Part shown: one piece after another, positions 8,487 to 18,981 of the stretch
Layout of the letters: each line of letters starts with the position of its first letter
Numbering within the stretch: position 1 is the stretch's first letter
NCBI RefSeq assembly: GCF_000720325.1
Contig: NZ_JOJM01000025.1
Span: forward strand, 30,941 to 94,940
DNA from: Streptomyces sp. NRRL B-1347
GTDB lineage: Bacteria; Actinomycetota; Actinomycetes; Streptomycetales; Streptomycetaceae
Length of the DNA: 64,000 bases
Reading direction: 5' to 3'
Notes under the pieces: model-generated
What the model was told of the DNA's origin: nothing
The model's input: only the letters and a program-made list of their open reading frames with translations
The model's database searches: none
Position numbers and translations under genes: made by a program

Positions 8487-8523
8487 GACTGCCCCGGACC
8501 GTACGAAACGGTCCGGGGCAGTC
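8487..8523. terminator. Strong bidirectional terminator between DUF1016 gene and clpC
   Basis: Perfect 16-bp arms (8487-8502 and 8508-8523) enclose a 5-base loop. The hairpin sits 22 bp past the clpC stop on the minus strand and in the 3' region of the plus-strand DUF1016 gene. It should separate the two convergent units. Confidence 0.85.
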
Positions 8524-8544
8524 CCGTCGGCGCGGCCCTGAGGG

Positions 8545-11070
<2,526 letters not shown>

Positions 11071-11297
11071 CGTTAATCGCTCCTCAGAGCGGTCAGGCAG
11101 TAAGGGGTCGGTCCCCTCCCTGTCCTTCCGCAGCTTAGTCCCGCAAGCGGGGACCGCTCATTCCAACTGCCGACACCCGTCCGGATCACCCTCACTACGG
11201 TAGGGAACGCTTCCTGACTCATACGCCGACACATGCTCCAACCCGATGGTGCGAGACGATGTTCCCGCAGGCCAGGCAGTTACCCTCGCCATCAGTA

Positions 11298-11311
11298 CGC
11301 CGTTGGCGAAC
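11298..11311 (-). promoter_or_regulatory. ClgR-box-like site 1 upstream of clpC
   Basis: On the minus strand this reads GTTCGCCAACGGCG, an exact match to GTTCGC-N5-GCG, the motif described for the Clp gene regulator ClgR in actinobacteria. It is 228 bp upstream of the clpC ATG. Confidence 0.6.
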
Positions 11312-11404
11312 GTGAGACGCCTGAACACCGCGTGTCGCCCCTCCCCACTAGGGATGTCTTACCCGTATGCACTGACACTCCATGCGGCGCACACCGGTTC
11401 CCTC

Positions 11405-11418
11405 CGCTACGGGCGAAC
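11405..11418 (-). promoter_or_regulatory. ClgR-box-like site 2 upstream of clpC
   Basis: On the minus strand this reads GTTCGCCCGTAGCG, again an exact GTTCGC-N5-GCG match, 94 bp further from clpC than site 1. Two matches in one clpC promoter region are unlikely to be chance, although GTTCGC is not rare in this GC-rich DNA. Confidence 0.5.
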
Positions 11419-11536
11419 ACCCTTGCGCCGGAGGGGTCCCTGATACGCGCCCGATTTCGCCACCGTGCGCAACCAGTGCGCCACCGTGCGTGACGTTCGC
11501 CGTAACTCGCGTACGCCTCGGGCGGTTGCTCCTGGC

Positions 11537-12193
11537 ATGGCCCTCCCCAGCGTTCCGCACCCCAGGCCGCCCACCGAACCGCGTAGCCGACGCGACAGCG
11601 CGCTGCGGGACGACCCGGTACGACGGTGGTACGAGCGGGACCTCGACTGGCCGGTGCGTACCGGGCCGGGGCCCGGGACGGCCCTCCGTCTGGTCACGGG
11701 CGTGCGCTTCGACGTCCTTCAGCTGCCGGCCGAGGCGGGCTTCGCCGCGCTGCGCCACCTGGGCCCGAAGGCCCCCGTGGCCCTGCACGGCGGAACGATG
11801 CGGCTCCTGGTGGCCGCGGGCAGCGCCGACGAACTGCCGGGGCTGCTCGACTGGCTGGAGTGGGGGGACATTCCCCTGGATCTCACGGCGATCGGCACGG
11901 GCGGCCTGATCGACGCTCCGACGCCGCCGGGAATGCCCGGCTCACGGGGGGCCGCCGTGTGGCTGCGCCCCCCGGAGCCCGGACACGAAGTGGAAGCCGC
12001 ACTGCCGTCGCTCACGACGCTGGCGGCCCTGGCACCGCGCACGGCGGCGCGGGCCCTGGACGGCAGCGGAACCGACCCCCATTCCGGCTCCGCCACGGGC
12101 TCCGATCTCGTACGGCTCGTGGACACGGCGGCGACGCAGTGCCACCGGGTCCGCTTGCGGCGTGCGAGCAATCAGCCGTTGGCCTTCTCGTAG
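11537..12193 (+). CDS. SCO3374-family protein of unknown function
   Basis: 218 aa from the ATG at 11537; the frame is open 24 codons further up without coding character. Its N-terminal half (RRWYERDLDWPVRTGPG, then a Val/Leu-rich strand pattern) resembles the N-terminal fold of bifunctional primase/polymerase proteins. No catalytic Asp cluster is evident. The middle segment LLDWLEWGDIPLDL is typical of this Streptomyces family, usually located beside clpC and lsr2. Its last 22 bp overlap the 3' end of lsr2 on the opposite strand. The function is unknown. Confidence 0.7.
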   Translation: MALPSVPHPRPPTEPRSRRDSALRDDPVRRWYERDLDWPVRTGPGPGTALRLVTGVRFDVLQLPAEAGFAALRHLGPKAPVALHGGTMRLLVAAGSADELPGLLDWLEWGDIPLDLTAIGTGGLIDAPTPPGMPGSRGAAVWLRPPEPGHEVEAALPSLTTLAALAPRTAARALDGSGTDPHSGSATGSDLVRLVDTAATQCHRVRLRRASNQPLAFS

Positions 12194-12507
12194 GCCTCGC
12201 GGATCGACGCCGGGACGCGGCCGCGGTCGTTGACCTCGAAGCCGTTCTCCTTCGCCCACGCGCGGATCTGCGCGGTGTCCTGGCTCTGGCTCGCCGCCGG
12301 GGCGCGCCCCTTGCCACGACCGCTCGCGCGGCCCCCGGTGCGCCGACCGCCCTTGAGGTACGGCTCGAGAAGCCCGCGGAGCTTGTCTGCGTTGGCGGTG
12401 GTGAGATCGATCTCGTAGCTCTTGCCGTCAAGGGCGAACGTCACGGTCTCGTCCGCCTCGCCGCCGTCGAGGTCATCGACAAGAAGGACCTGAACCTTCT
12501 GTGCCAC
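12172..12507 (-). CDS. lsr2: Lsr2 nucleoid-associated protein
   Basis: 111 aa from a GTG at 12507 with AAAGGAAA upstream; an ATG five codons earlier is less well placed. The N-terminal dimerisation domain (MAQKVQVLLVDDLDGGEA) is joined by a basic Gly/Arg linker to the C-terminal DNA-binding domain. That domain contains IRAWAKENGFEV and the minor-groove-binding RGR motif (NDRGRVPASI). Lsr2 is a xenogeneic silencer that coats AT-rich DNA, including many silent biosynthetic clusters. Its 3' end overlaps the SCO3374-like gene by 22 bp, so the two mRNAs are complementary at their ends. Confidence 0.97.
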   Translation of the reverse strand: MAQKVQVLLVDDLDGGEADETVTFALDGKSYEIDLTTANADKLRGLLEPYLKGGRRTGGRASGRGKGRAPAASQSQDTAQIRAWAKENGFEVNDRGRVPASIREAYEKANG

Positions 12508-12732
12508 CGGATTTCCTTTCATCGATAACTTCAGGGCCGGGCCACGCGGCCTGAGCCGCCGATTCGCCGCCCCCTGTTATATGCAGCACTGCAGTACGTC
12601 GGAAAGCAAACCGCTTTTCCTGGAAAAACACAAACCCCTGGGAGAGACCGGCTCCACGAGATCCCGGGAAACATGCGCGTTTCGGACATAGGGCACCCGG
12701 CCATGTGACAGCCCGGAATAGCCCGGTCACGA

Positions 12733-13326
12733 TCACAGATGCAGAAGCATCCGGCTGTTGCCCAAGGTGTTCGGTTTCACTCGTTCGAGGCCGAGGAACT
12801 CCGCGACGCCCTCGTCATAGGAACGAAGGAGCTCCGCGTAGACATCTGTGTCGACGGTATCCGCGGGCGTCTCGCCGATCTCCACGAAGCCGTGCTTGGC
12901 GAAGAAGTCGACTTCGAAGGTGAGGCAGAAAACGCGCCGGACACCGAGCCAGCGCGCGGTCCGAAGCAACTTACCGAGCAGCTGATGCCCCACGCCCGCG
13001 CCCTTGACCTCAGGATTCACCGCGAGGGTACGGACTTCGGCCAGGTCTTCCCACATCACGTGCAGGGCCCCGCAGCCGACCACGGTCCCCGCTTTGCCGT
13101 TGCCGCCGCCGCGTTCCGCGACCCAGAACTCCTGGATGTCCTCGTAAAGCGTGACGGTCGCTTTGTCGAGCAGGACACCCCGGCGGGCGTACGAGTCGAG
13201 CAGGGACCGCACGGCGGGCACATCCGTGGTGCGCGCCCTGCGTACGGAGACGGCATTTGGCGCGGAGTCGCGGAGCGGCGGGACTTCGGCGTGCGCCGCG
13301 GGGAGTTCGTCGGGCTCGGCTGGCAT
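12733..13326 (-). CDS. GNAT-family amino-acid N-acetyltransferase (ArgA-like)
   Basis: 197 aa. After a 25-residue Pro/Ala/Glu-rich lead, a single GNAT domain runs to the end. VVGCGALHVMWEDLAEVRTLAV is the characteristic beta4 region, shared with the mycobacterial N-acetylglutamate synthase Rv2747. VKGAGVGHQLLGKLL supplies the acetyl-CoA pyrophosphate loop (Q/RxxGxG/A). It may make N-acetylglutamate for arginine synthesis. No arg genes are adjacent, so this rests on family resemblance. Confidence 0.82.
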   Translation of the reverse strand: MPAEPDELPAAHAEVPPLRDSAPNAVSVRRARTTDVPAVRSLLDSYARRGVLLDKATVTLYEDIQEFWVAERGGGNGKAGTVVGCGALHVMWEDLAEVRTLAVNPEVKGAGVGHQLLGKLLRTARWLGVRRVFCLTFEVDFFAKHGFVEIGETPADTVDTDVYAELLRSYDEGVAEFLGLERVKPNTLGNSRMLLHL

Positions 13327-13335
13327 GGGCGGACG

Positions 13336-13797
13336 CTATCGCCCGGCCACCCGGTCAGGGCCGTCGGGGTTCGCGCGGTTCTCGGGGTTCGCCTGGTTCG
13401 CCGGGCTTGCGGAGCTCGCCGGGCCCACCGGGTTCTCATGGGATTCCACCATGCGGACCGCGTCGGTGAGGGCTTCCCGCTGCTGCGGCGACATCATGCC
13501 GAAGAAGGCGACGAGAGCGGCCGCGGGGTTGTCGCTCTGCGACCAGGCTTCGTTCATGAGTGCGGCCGAGTAGGCGGCGCGGGTCGAGACCGCCTCATAT
13601 CGATAGGCGCGGCCTTCCGCTTCGCGGCGCACCCAGCCCTTCTGATGGAGATTGTCCAGAACGGTCATCACAGTGGTGTACGCGATCGACCGTTCCTGTT
13701 GAAGGTCTTCCAGGACTTCTCGAACGGTCACGGGGCGGTTCCACTTCCACACCCGTGTCATCACTGCGTCTTCGAGTTCTCCCAAGGGGCGAGGCAC
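13336..13797 (-). CDS. BlaI/MecI/CopY-family transcriptional repressor
   Basis: About 153 aa from the GTG at 13797, which starts the usual PRPLGELEDAVMTRVWKW. The winged HTH covers roughly residues 1-75 (VTVREVLEDL, IAYTTVMTVLDNLHQKGWV). A helical dimerisation part follows (AFFGMMSPQQREAL). The last 30 residues are a degenerate Asn-Pro-Ala repeat not typical of BlaI. The usual partner, a BlaR1/M56 sensor peptidase gene, is absent nearby, so this is an orphan regulator. An upstream ATG ten codons earlier is possible. Confidence 0.88.
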   Translation of the reverse strand: MPRPLGELEDAVMTRVWKWNRPVTVREVLEDLQQERSIAYTTVMTVLDNLHQKGWVRREAEGRAYRYEAVSTRAAYSAALMNEAWSQSDNPAAALVAFFGMMSPQQREALTDAVRMVESHENPVGPASSASPANQANPENRANPDGPDRVAGR

Positions 13798-13897
13798 AGC
13801 AGAACAATAGTGGGCGAAGTGACCCAAGTCACTGAAGCCGCGAAAGACGGGAAGGATGGGATGGACATCCCATAACGCCGACTTTCATGACAAAAAG

Positions 13898-13934
13898 GGC
13901 GTACGGCCCGCGTGGAAGGGGTGGGCCGTACGCC
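13898..13934 (-). terminator. Rho-independent terminator after the 59-aa membrane protein gene
   Basis: Perfect 12-bp arms GGCGTACGGCCC (13898-13909) and GGGCCGTACGCC (13923-13934) are followed on the minus strand by TTTTTG. This is an intrinsic terminator with a real U-run, which is uncommon in this genus. It ends the gene at 13963 and separates it from the BlaI gene. Confidence 0.85.
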
Positions 13935-13962
13935 GTTGAGGGGCCGTGGACGGGCGCCTCGG

Positions 13963-14142
13963 TCAGGCGCCGCCGGCCTTCGGTGACTGCCGGACGGACT
14001 CGGCACTGGCGATCGCCGCGTCGACGGCGGCGTCCTCCTTCGCCTTGTTGGCGCCGCCCTGGGTCTTGACGATCGTCACGATGAGGCCGATGAAGAACAC
14101 GGCCATCACTACGGGGGGCACGAGCGCGGAGACGTATTCCAT
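13963..14142 (-). CDS. Small single-pass membrane protein, unknown
   Basis: 59 aa. One membrane helix spans roughly residues 5-27 (LVPPVVMAVFFIGLIVTIV), followed by an Ala/Lys/Glu-rich cytoplasmic tail that is probably helical. The ATG at 14142 has a G-rich run upstream. A strong terminator follows 28 bp after the stop. It is in line with the 222-aa unknown gene whose stop is only 14 bp upstream, so the two probably form an operon. I do not recognise the family. Confidence 0.65.
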   Translation of the reverse strand: MEYVSALVPPVVMAVFFIGLIVTIVKTQGGANKAKEDAAVDAAIASAESVRQSPKAGGA

Positions 14143-14156
14143 GCCCCCCAGCGTAG

Positions 14157-14825
14157 CTAGCCCGCCGCGAGCCGCTGCGACGGGGCGGGGGGCGGTGCCG
14201 GGCGCTTGGGCGGGAACACCTCGGCCGGGGTGGGCACCGGGCGGGGCCGCGCGGGCGGCGTCGCGGGGGGCTCGGCGGGCGGGTTCGGCCGGGGCGCGGG
14301 CTTGTCGCCGTCGGCGGCGCGGCCGCCGGGCAGGGCGAGGAGCCGGGTGCGGGACTGCGGCACCAGGGGCCGGGGCGGGGGCGCGGTGCGGCTGTCCGCC
14401 GCCCGGGCTTCGCCCGCCGCCGCGAGGCGGGCGCGCAGGGCCCGCTCGGCGAGGCCCTCGCAGCGGGCGAGCAGGGCGGCCGCGCGCGGGGTGCCGCGCA
14501 GGGCGCGCAGCGCCGCGAGGTCGTCGGGGGCGGGCCGGTAGCCGGTGGCGAGCACGTCCTCCAGGAGCTCCAGATAGCCGGCGGCGGTGCCGGGGAGCGC
14601 CGCCCGGTAACGCGCGAGGTCGGCCACCAGGAAGGCGCGCAGCCGTGCGCCTTCGCGCACCGTCTCGTCGATGTCGTCGGCGAGGCGCACGCAGTCCTGC
14701 ACGGCCTGGTCGTCGAGGGCGTGAGCGGTACTGGGGTGCAGGGCGAGGGCCAGGGCGCGGCGGAGCACGCGCAGCTCCGGTGCGCCGAAGGCCATGCCGC
14801 CCCGGGATCCGTATGGCGTGGGCAT
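14157..14825 (-). CDS. Unknown protein with Pro-rich C-terminus
   Basis: 222 aa from the ATG at 14825; an ATG ten codons later is an alternative. The first 140 residues are Ala/Leu/Arg-rich and probably all-helical (APELRVLRRALALALHP, later DDIDETVREGARLRAFL). The last 60 are disordered, rich in Pro, Ala and Arg. It has no signal peptide or membrane segment. There is no ribosome-binding site and TATCGT lies 8 bases before the ATG, so it may be leaderless. The 59-aa membrane protein follows 14 bp downstream. The function is unknown. Confidence 0.6.
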   Translation of the reverse strand: MPTPYGSRGGMAFGAPELRVLRRALALALHPSTAHALDDQAVQDCVRLADDIDETVREGARLRAFLVADLARYRAALPGTAAGYLELLEDVLATGYRPAPDDLAALRALRGTPRAAALLARCEGLAERALRARLAAAGEARAADSRTAPPPRPLVPQSRTRLLALPGGRAADGDKPAPRPNPPAEPPATPPARPRPVPTPAEVFPPKRPAPPPAPSQRLAAG

Positions 14826-14967
14826 GGGGTGACGATACGCGCGCAAAGGACAAAATCGTCTTAACTCACCCGTTTGCGCGACGCGTCGCCCCTGCCCGCG
14901 GCGCACCGGCGCCGGAGTCCCGCGCACCCGTCGGGACGGGGCGTGCGCACGCCCGGGCGGGGCGCCC

Positions 14968-15309
14968 CTAGTCGGCGCGGCGGCGTGTCGTGGCGAAGGT
15001 GACCGCCCCTACGCCGAGGGCCGCCGCTCCGCCGATCGCGATCCACGGGAGCACCCCCGCGCCGGTCTCGGCCATGCGCCCGGCCGGCCGGGGCTCGTCG
15101 GTGAGCCCGGAGGGCCCGGAGGAGCTGGTGGGCTCGACCGTGGAGAGGGGCGCGGGGGCCTCGGCTCCCGCGGGCACGTACGCGGCCTCCGCGCGCGTCA
15201 CACGGGCCGTGGTCGCCTCGGCGACCGGCGCGGCGGCCGTGAGCGTCGCCGCCGCCAGGGCCACCGCGGCGCCCCACCGCCCCCTACGCCTCATGCGTCC
15301 CACGCCCAT
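14968..15309 (-). CDS. Small surface protein with sortase-type sorting signal
   Basis: About 113 aa from the ATG at 15309; the ATG at 15294 starting MRRRGRWG is equally plausible. It has an N-terminal signal peptide (RRRG, then an Ala/Leu core), a short Pro/Ser/Thr-rich exposed part, then MAETG, a hydrophobic helix and a terminal TRRR. That arrangement is a cell-wall sorting signal. LAxTG is the motif of class E sortases in Streptomyces, and here Leu is replaced by Met. It is too short for an enzyme and may be a surface or stalk peptide. No sortase gene is in the window. Confidence 0.65.
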   Translation of the reverse strand: MGVGRMRRRGRWGAAVALAAATLTAAAPVAEATTARVTRAEAAYVPAGAEAPAPLSTVEPTSSSGPSGLTDEPRPAGRMAETGAGVLPWIAIGGAAALGVGAVTFATTRRRAD

Positions 15310-15339
15310 CAGGCACCCAGCCCCCACACCCGCTCAGAA

Positions 15340-15369
15340 CCCCTCCCGGGAGAGACTCCCCGGAGGGGG
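15340..15369 (-). terminator. Candidate terminator after coaX
   Basis: GC-rich arms around 15340-15350 and 15359-15369 pair with one mismatch, 22 bp past the coaX stop. There is no U-run. Confidence 0.4.
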
Positions 15370-15390
15370 CCGGGGTTGCCTGACGGAACG

Positions 15391-16197
15391 TCAAGTACGG
15401 GACACGTTCCGCTCGTAGACCAGGCGGAGGCCGATCAGCGTCAGCCACGGCTCGTGCTCGTCGATGACCGACGCCTCGCCGAGCACCATGGGCGCGAGCC
15501 CGCCCGTGGCGATGACCGTGACGTCACCGGGCTCCCCCTGCGGGCCCGCGAGCTCGCGGGCCATCCGCCGTACGACGCCGTCGACCTGGCCCGCGAAGCC
15601 GTACAGGATACCCGCCTGCATGGCCTCCACGGTGTTCTTGCCGATGACGCTGCGCGGCCGGGCCAGCTCGATCTTGCGCAGCTGCGCGCCGCGTACGCCG
15701 AGGGCCTCCACGGAGATCTCGATGCCGGGCGCGATGACGCCGCCCGCGTACTCGCCGCGCGCGGAGACCGCGTCGAACGTCGTCGCCGTACCGAAGTCCA
15801 CGACGATCGCGGGCCCTCCGTAGAGCTCGACCGCCGCGACCGCGTTGATGATGCGGTCGGCGCCGACCTCCTTGGGGTTGTCCATGAGGATGGGGACGCC
15901 GGTCTTGATGCCGGGCTCCACGAGGACGGCAGGAACGTCGCCGTAGTAGCGGCGGGTGACCTCGCGGAGCTCGTGCAGGACGGACGGGACCGTGGAGCAG
16001 ATCGCGATGCCGTCGATGCCGTCGCCCAGCTCCTCGCCGAGCAGCGGGTGCATGCCCATCAGGCCGTTGAGGAGCACCGCCAGTTCGTCGGCGGTGCGCC
16101 GGGCGTCGGTGGAGATGCGCCAGTGCTCGACGATGTCCTCGCCGTCGAAGAGCCCGAGGACGGTGTGGGTGTTGCCGACGTCGATCGTGAGCAGCAT
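15391..16197 (-). CDS. coaX: Type III pantothenate kinase
   Basis: 268 aa. The ASKHA-fold ATP-binding loop MLLTIDVGNTHTVLGLFDG is at the N-terminus. The pantothenate-binding GADRIINAVAA and the second phosphate-binding segment VVDFGTATTFDAV are also present. It phosphorylates pantothenate, the first step from vitamin B5 to CoA. It is the last gene of the operon, six bases after the nadC stop. panC at the head of the same run supplies the substrate. Confidence 0.97.
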   Translation of the reverse strand: MLLTIDVGNTHTVLGLFDGEDIVEHWRISTDARRTADELAVLLNGLMGMHPLLGEELGDGIDGIAICSTVPSVLHELREVTRRYYGDVPAVLVEPGIKTGVPILMDNPKEVGADRIINAVAAVELYGGPAIVVDFGTATTFDAVSARGEYAGGVIAPGIEISVEALGVRGAQLRKIELARPRSVIGKNTVEAMQAGILYGFAGQVDGVVRRMARELAGPQGEPGDVTVIATGGLAPMVLGEASVIDEHEPWLTLIGLRLVYERNVSRT

Positions 16198-16203
16198 GGC
16201 GGG

Positions 16204-17217
16204 TTACTCCGCCCCGCGCGCGGGGGCCTCGGCGGCGTCCCGCAGGTCGAGGCCGATGTCCAGGATCGGCGATGAGTGCGTGAGGGCGCCGACCGCGAGG
16301 AAGTCGACGCCCGTCTCCGCGTACGCCCTGGCGTTCTCCAGGGTGAGGCGGCCAGAGGACTCCAGGAGCGCGCGGCCGCCGACGATCGCGACGGCCTCCT
16401 CGGTCTCGCCGGGCGTGAAGTTGTCCAGGAGGATCAGGTCGGCGCCCGCCTCCACGACCTCGCGCAGCTGGTGGAGGGTGTCCACCTCGACCTCGACCGC
16501 CACGTCCGGGAAGGCGTCCCTGACGGCCTTGAAGGCCTGGGCCACGCCGCCCGCAGCGACCACGTGGTTGTCCTTGACGAGGGCCGCGTCGGCGAGCGAC
16601 ATGCGGTGGTTGACGCCGCCGCCCGCGCGGACCGCGTACTTCTCCAGGGAGCGCAGGCCCGGCGTCGTCTTGCGGGTGTCGCGGACCTTCGCCCCGGTGC
16701 CCTCCAGGGCGTCCGCCCACGTGCGCGTGGCGGTCGCGATGCCGGACAGGCGGCACAGCACGTTCAGCGCGCTGCGCTCGGCGGTGAGCAGGTCACGGGT
16801 GCGGGTGGTGATGCTCAGGAGGACGTCACCGGCCTCGACGCGCTCGCCGTCCTCGACGTGCCGCTCCACCTCGAACTCGTCCGCGCAGACCACGGAGACG
16901 ATGGCCTCTGCGACCCTGAGGCCCGCGACGGTGCCCGCCTCGCGCGCCGTGAAGTCGGCGGTGGCGACGGCCTCTTCGGGGATGGTGGCGACCGTCGTGA
17001 CGTCCACGGCGTCCGGCGAGAACTCCATGTCCTCGGCGATCGCGAGGTGCGCGATGTCCTCGACCTGCACGGGGTCGAGCCCGGCGGCGGCCAGGAGCTC
17101 GGCGAGCGACGGGTCGAGTCCGCAGGCCATGGAGTCGGGCGCCTCGTCGCCGCAGCCGCAGGCGTCGCCGCAGCCGCTGTCGGCGATGGGGAGTTCGGGG
17201 GTGCCGGTGGTGCTCAC
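16204..17217 (-). CDS. nadC: Nicotinate-nucleotide pyrophosphorylase (quinolinate phosphoribosyltransferase)
   Basis: 337 aa from the GTG at 17217. A GTG at 17226 overlaps the nadB stop as GTGA, but AGGAG is only two bases before it. The NadC body is intact: ALNVLCRLSGIAT, RDTRKTTPGLRSLEKYAVRAGGGVNHR, and the active-site lysine in LVKDNHV. It converts quinolinate and PRPP to nicotinate mononucleotide. The first 35 residues are unusual: Cys at 16, 20, 22 and 32 in a Gly/Asp-rich setting (CGDACGCGDEA), making it about 50 residues longer than typical NadC. Confidence 0.95.
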   Translation of the reverse strand: MSTTGTPELPIADSGCGDACGCGDEAPDSMACGLDPSLAELLAAAGLDPVQVEDIAHLAIAEDMEFSPDAVDVTTVATIPEEAVATADFTAREAGTVAGLRVAEAIVSVVCADEFEVERHVEDGERVEAGDVLLSITTRTRDLLTAERSALNVLCRLSGIATATRTWADALEGTGAKVRDTRKTTPGLRSLEKYAVRAGGGVNHRMSLADAALVKDNHVVAAGGVAQAFKAVRDAFPDVAVEVEVDTLHQLREVVEAGADLILLDNFTPGETEEAVAIVGGRALLESSGRLTLENARAYAETGVDFLAVGALTHSSPILDIGLDLRDAAEAPARGAE

Positions 17218-17222
17218 GTCGG

Positions 17223-18926
17223 TCACTGCTCCTGAGTGCTGGGGAAGCTGGCGTTGTCGGTGGTGCGGGTGGCGAGAGTGCGGTCGGGATTGATGCGTAC
17301 GACGATGTGGCGTCCCCACGCCGCGTCGTCGCGGGCCCCGTGGTCCTCGCGCCAGTGGCAGCCACGAGTCTCCTCGCGCCGCTGGGCCGCCGCCACCAGG
17401 ACGCGGGCCACGCACAGGAGGTTGGTGGTCTCCCAGGCGTCGACGCCCGGCTCGGCGGTCTTGCCGTCCTCGGCGAGCGCGCCCGCCGCGTCCGCGTGGA
17501 TCCCGGCGAGCCGCTCGGCGGCCTCGGCGAGCGAGGCGGCGGACCGCAGCACTCCGGCGCCCTCGGTCATGACCCGCTGGATGGCGAAGCGGGCCTCCGG
17601 GGGCAGCAGGGGGTGGGCGGGCTGCTCCGGGGCCGCCACCGGGGCGGGCACGCGCGCGTGGAGGGTGTCCGCGGCCTGCCGGGCGGCGATGTCCGCCGCG
17701 ATGCGCTCGGCGTAGACCAGGCCCTCCAGGAGGGAGTTGGAGGCGAGCCGGTTCGCGCCGTGCACGCCCGTGCAGGCGACCTCTCCGCACGCGTACAGGC
17801 CCGCCACCGTGGTGCGGCCGTGCAGGTCGGTGCGGACGCCGCCGGAGGCGTAGTGCGCGGCGGGGGCCACCGGGACGGGCTCGGTCACCGGGTCGATGCC
17901 GTGCGCCCGGCAGGCGGCGAGGATCGTCGGGAAGCGCGTGGCCCACATGTCGGCGCCGAAGTGGCGGGCGTCCAAGTACATGTGCTCGGCGCCCTGTTCC
18001 TGCATGCGGCGCATGATGCCCTTGGCGACGATGTCGCGCGGGGCCAGCTCGGCGAGCTCGTGGGCGCCCACCATGAAGCGCACGCCGTCCGCGTCCACGA
18101 GGTGGGCGCCCTCACCGCGCACGGCCTCGGAGACCAGCGGCTGCTGGCCCTCCGCGTCGGCGCCCAGGAAGAGCACCGTCGGGTGGAACTGCACGAACTC
18201 CAGGTCGGAGACCTCCGCGCCCGCGCGCAGGGCGAGCGCCACGCCGTCGCCCGTGGACACGGACGGGTTCGTCGTCGCCGAGAAGACCTGGCCCATGCCG
18301 CCGGTGGCGAGCACCACGGCGGGCGCGCGCACGGCGCCCACGCCGTCGTGCTGGCCCTCCCCCATGACGTGCAGGGTCACGCCCGCCGCGTGCCCCTGGT
18401 CGTCCGTCAGGAGGTCCAGGACCAAGGCGTTCTCGACGGTGGGTATGCCGCGCTCGCGGACCGCCTCGACGAGGGCGCGGGAGATCTCCGCGCCGGTCGC
18501 GTCGCCGCCCGCGTGCGCGATGCGGCGCCGGTGGTGCCCGCCCTCGCGGGTCAGCGCGAGTCCGCCCTCGGCGGCCGCGTCGAACCGGGCGCCCGTCTCG
18601 ATGAGGCGGCGCACGGCGTCGGGTCCCTCGGTGACGAGGGTGCGCACCGCTTCCTCGTCGCACAGGCCCGCGCCCGCCACGAGGGTGTCGTCCAGGTGCT
18701 GCTCGGGGGTGTCGCCCTCGCCGAGCGCGGCGGCGATGCCGCCCTGCGCCCAGCGCGTGGAGCCGTCGTCCAGGCGCGCCTTGGTGACGACGACGGTCTC
18801 CAGGCCCGCCGCCGCGCAGCGCAGCGCGGCCGTCAGACCGGCCACTCCGGAGCCGACGACCACGACGTCGGCGTCGAGGGACCAGCCGGGGGCGGGGGCG
18901 TGCAGCCGTATGCCAGTACCGCTCAT
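17223..18926 (-). CDS. nadB: L-aspartate oxidase
   Basis: 567 aa. The N-terminal FAD dinucleotide-binding motif is VVVVGSGVAGLTAALRCA. The succinate dehydrogenase/fumarate reductase-like body follows, with STRWAQGGIAAAL, HTHRAREGG-type substrate loop equivalents near residue 130 and the GANRLASNSLLEGLVYAERIA flavin segment. It oxidises L-aspartate to iminoaspartate, the first step of de novo NAD synthesis. It sits between panC and nadC. The quinolinate synthase gene nadA is not in this window. Confidence 0.96.
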   Translation of the reverse strand: MSGTGIRLHAPAPGWSLDADVVVVGSGVAGLTAALRCAAAGLETVVVTKARLDDGSTRWAQGGIAAALGEGDTPEQHLDDTLVAGAGLCDEEAVRTLVTEGPDAVRRLIETGARFDAAAEGGLALTREGGHHRRRIAHAGGDATGAEISRALVEAVRERGIPTVENALVLDLLTDDQGHAAGVTLHVMGEGQHDGVGAVRAPAVVLATGGMGQVFSATTNPSVSTGDGVALALRAGAEVSDLEFVQFHPTVLFLGADAEGQQPLVSEAVRGEGAHLVDADGVRFMVGAHELAELAPRDIVAKGIMRRMQEQGAEHMYLDARHFGADMWATRFPTILAACRAHGIDPVTEPVPVAPAAHYASGGVRTDLHGRTTVAGLYACGEVACTGVHGANRLASNSLLEGLVYAERIAADIAARQAADTLHARVPAPVAAPEQPAHPLLPPEARFAIQRVMTEGAGVLRSAASLAEAAERLAGIHADAAGALAEDGKTAEPGVDAWETTNLLCVARVLVAAAQRREETRGCHWREDHGARDDAAWGRHIVVRINPDRTLATRTTDNASFPSTQEQ

Positions 18927-18981
18927 GCGAGGGCTCCGATCACGGTCGTACGGGGGCTCGTGGCGGCCCGGGCGGACGCGG

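Larger units (their letters stand above)
11071..11536. other. Long clpC upstream region
   Basis: This 466-bp divergent intergenic stretch lies between clpC and the SCO3374-like gene. It has no coding frame of its own. It holds two ClgR-box-like sequences (11298-11311 and 11405-11418) in the clpC orientation, and presumably a promoter for each flanking gene. Confidence 0.7.
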
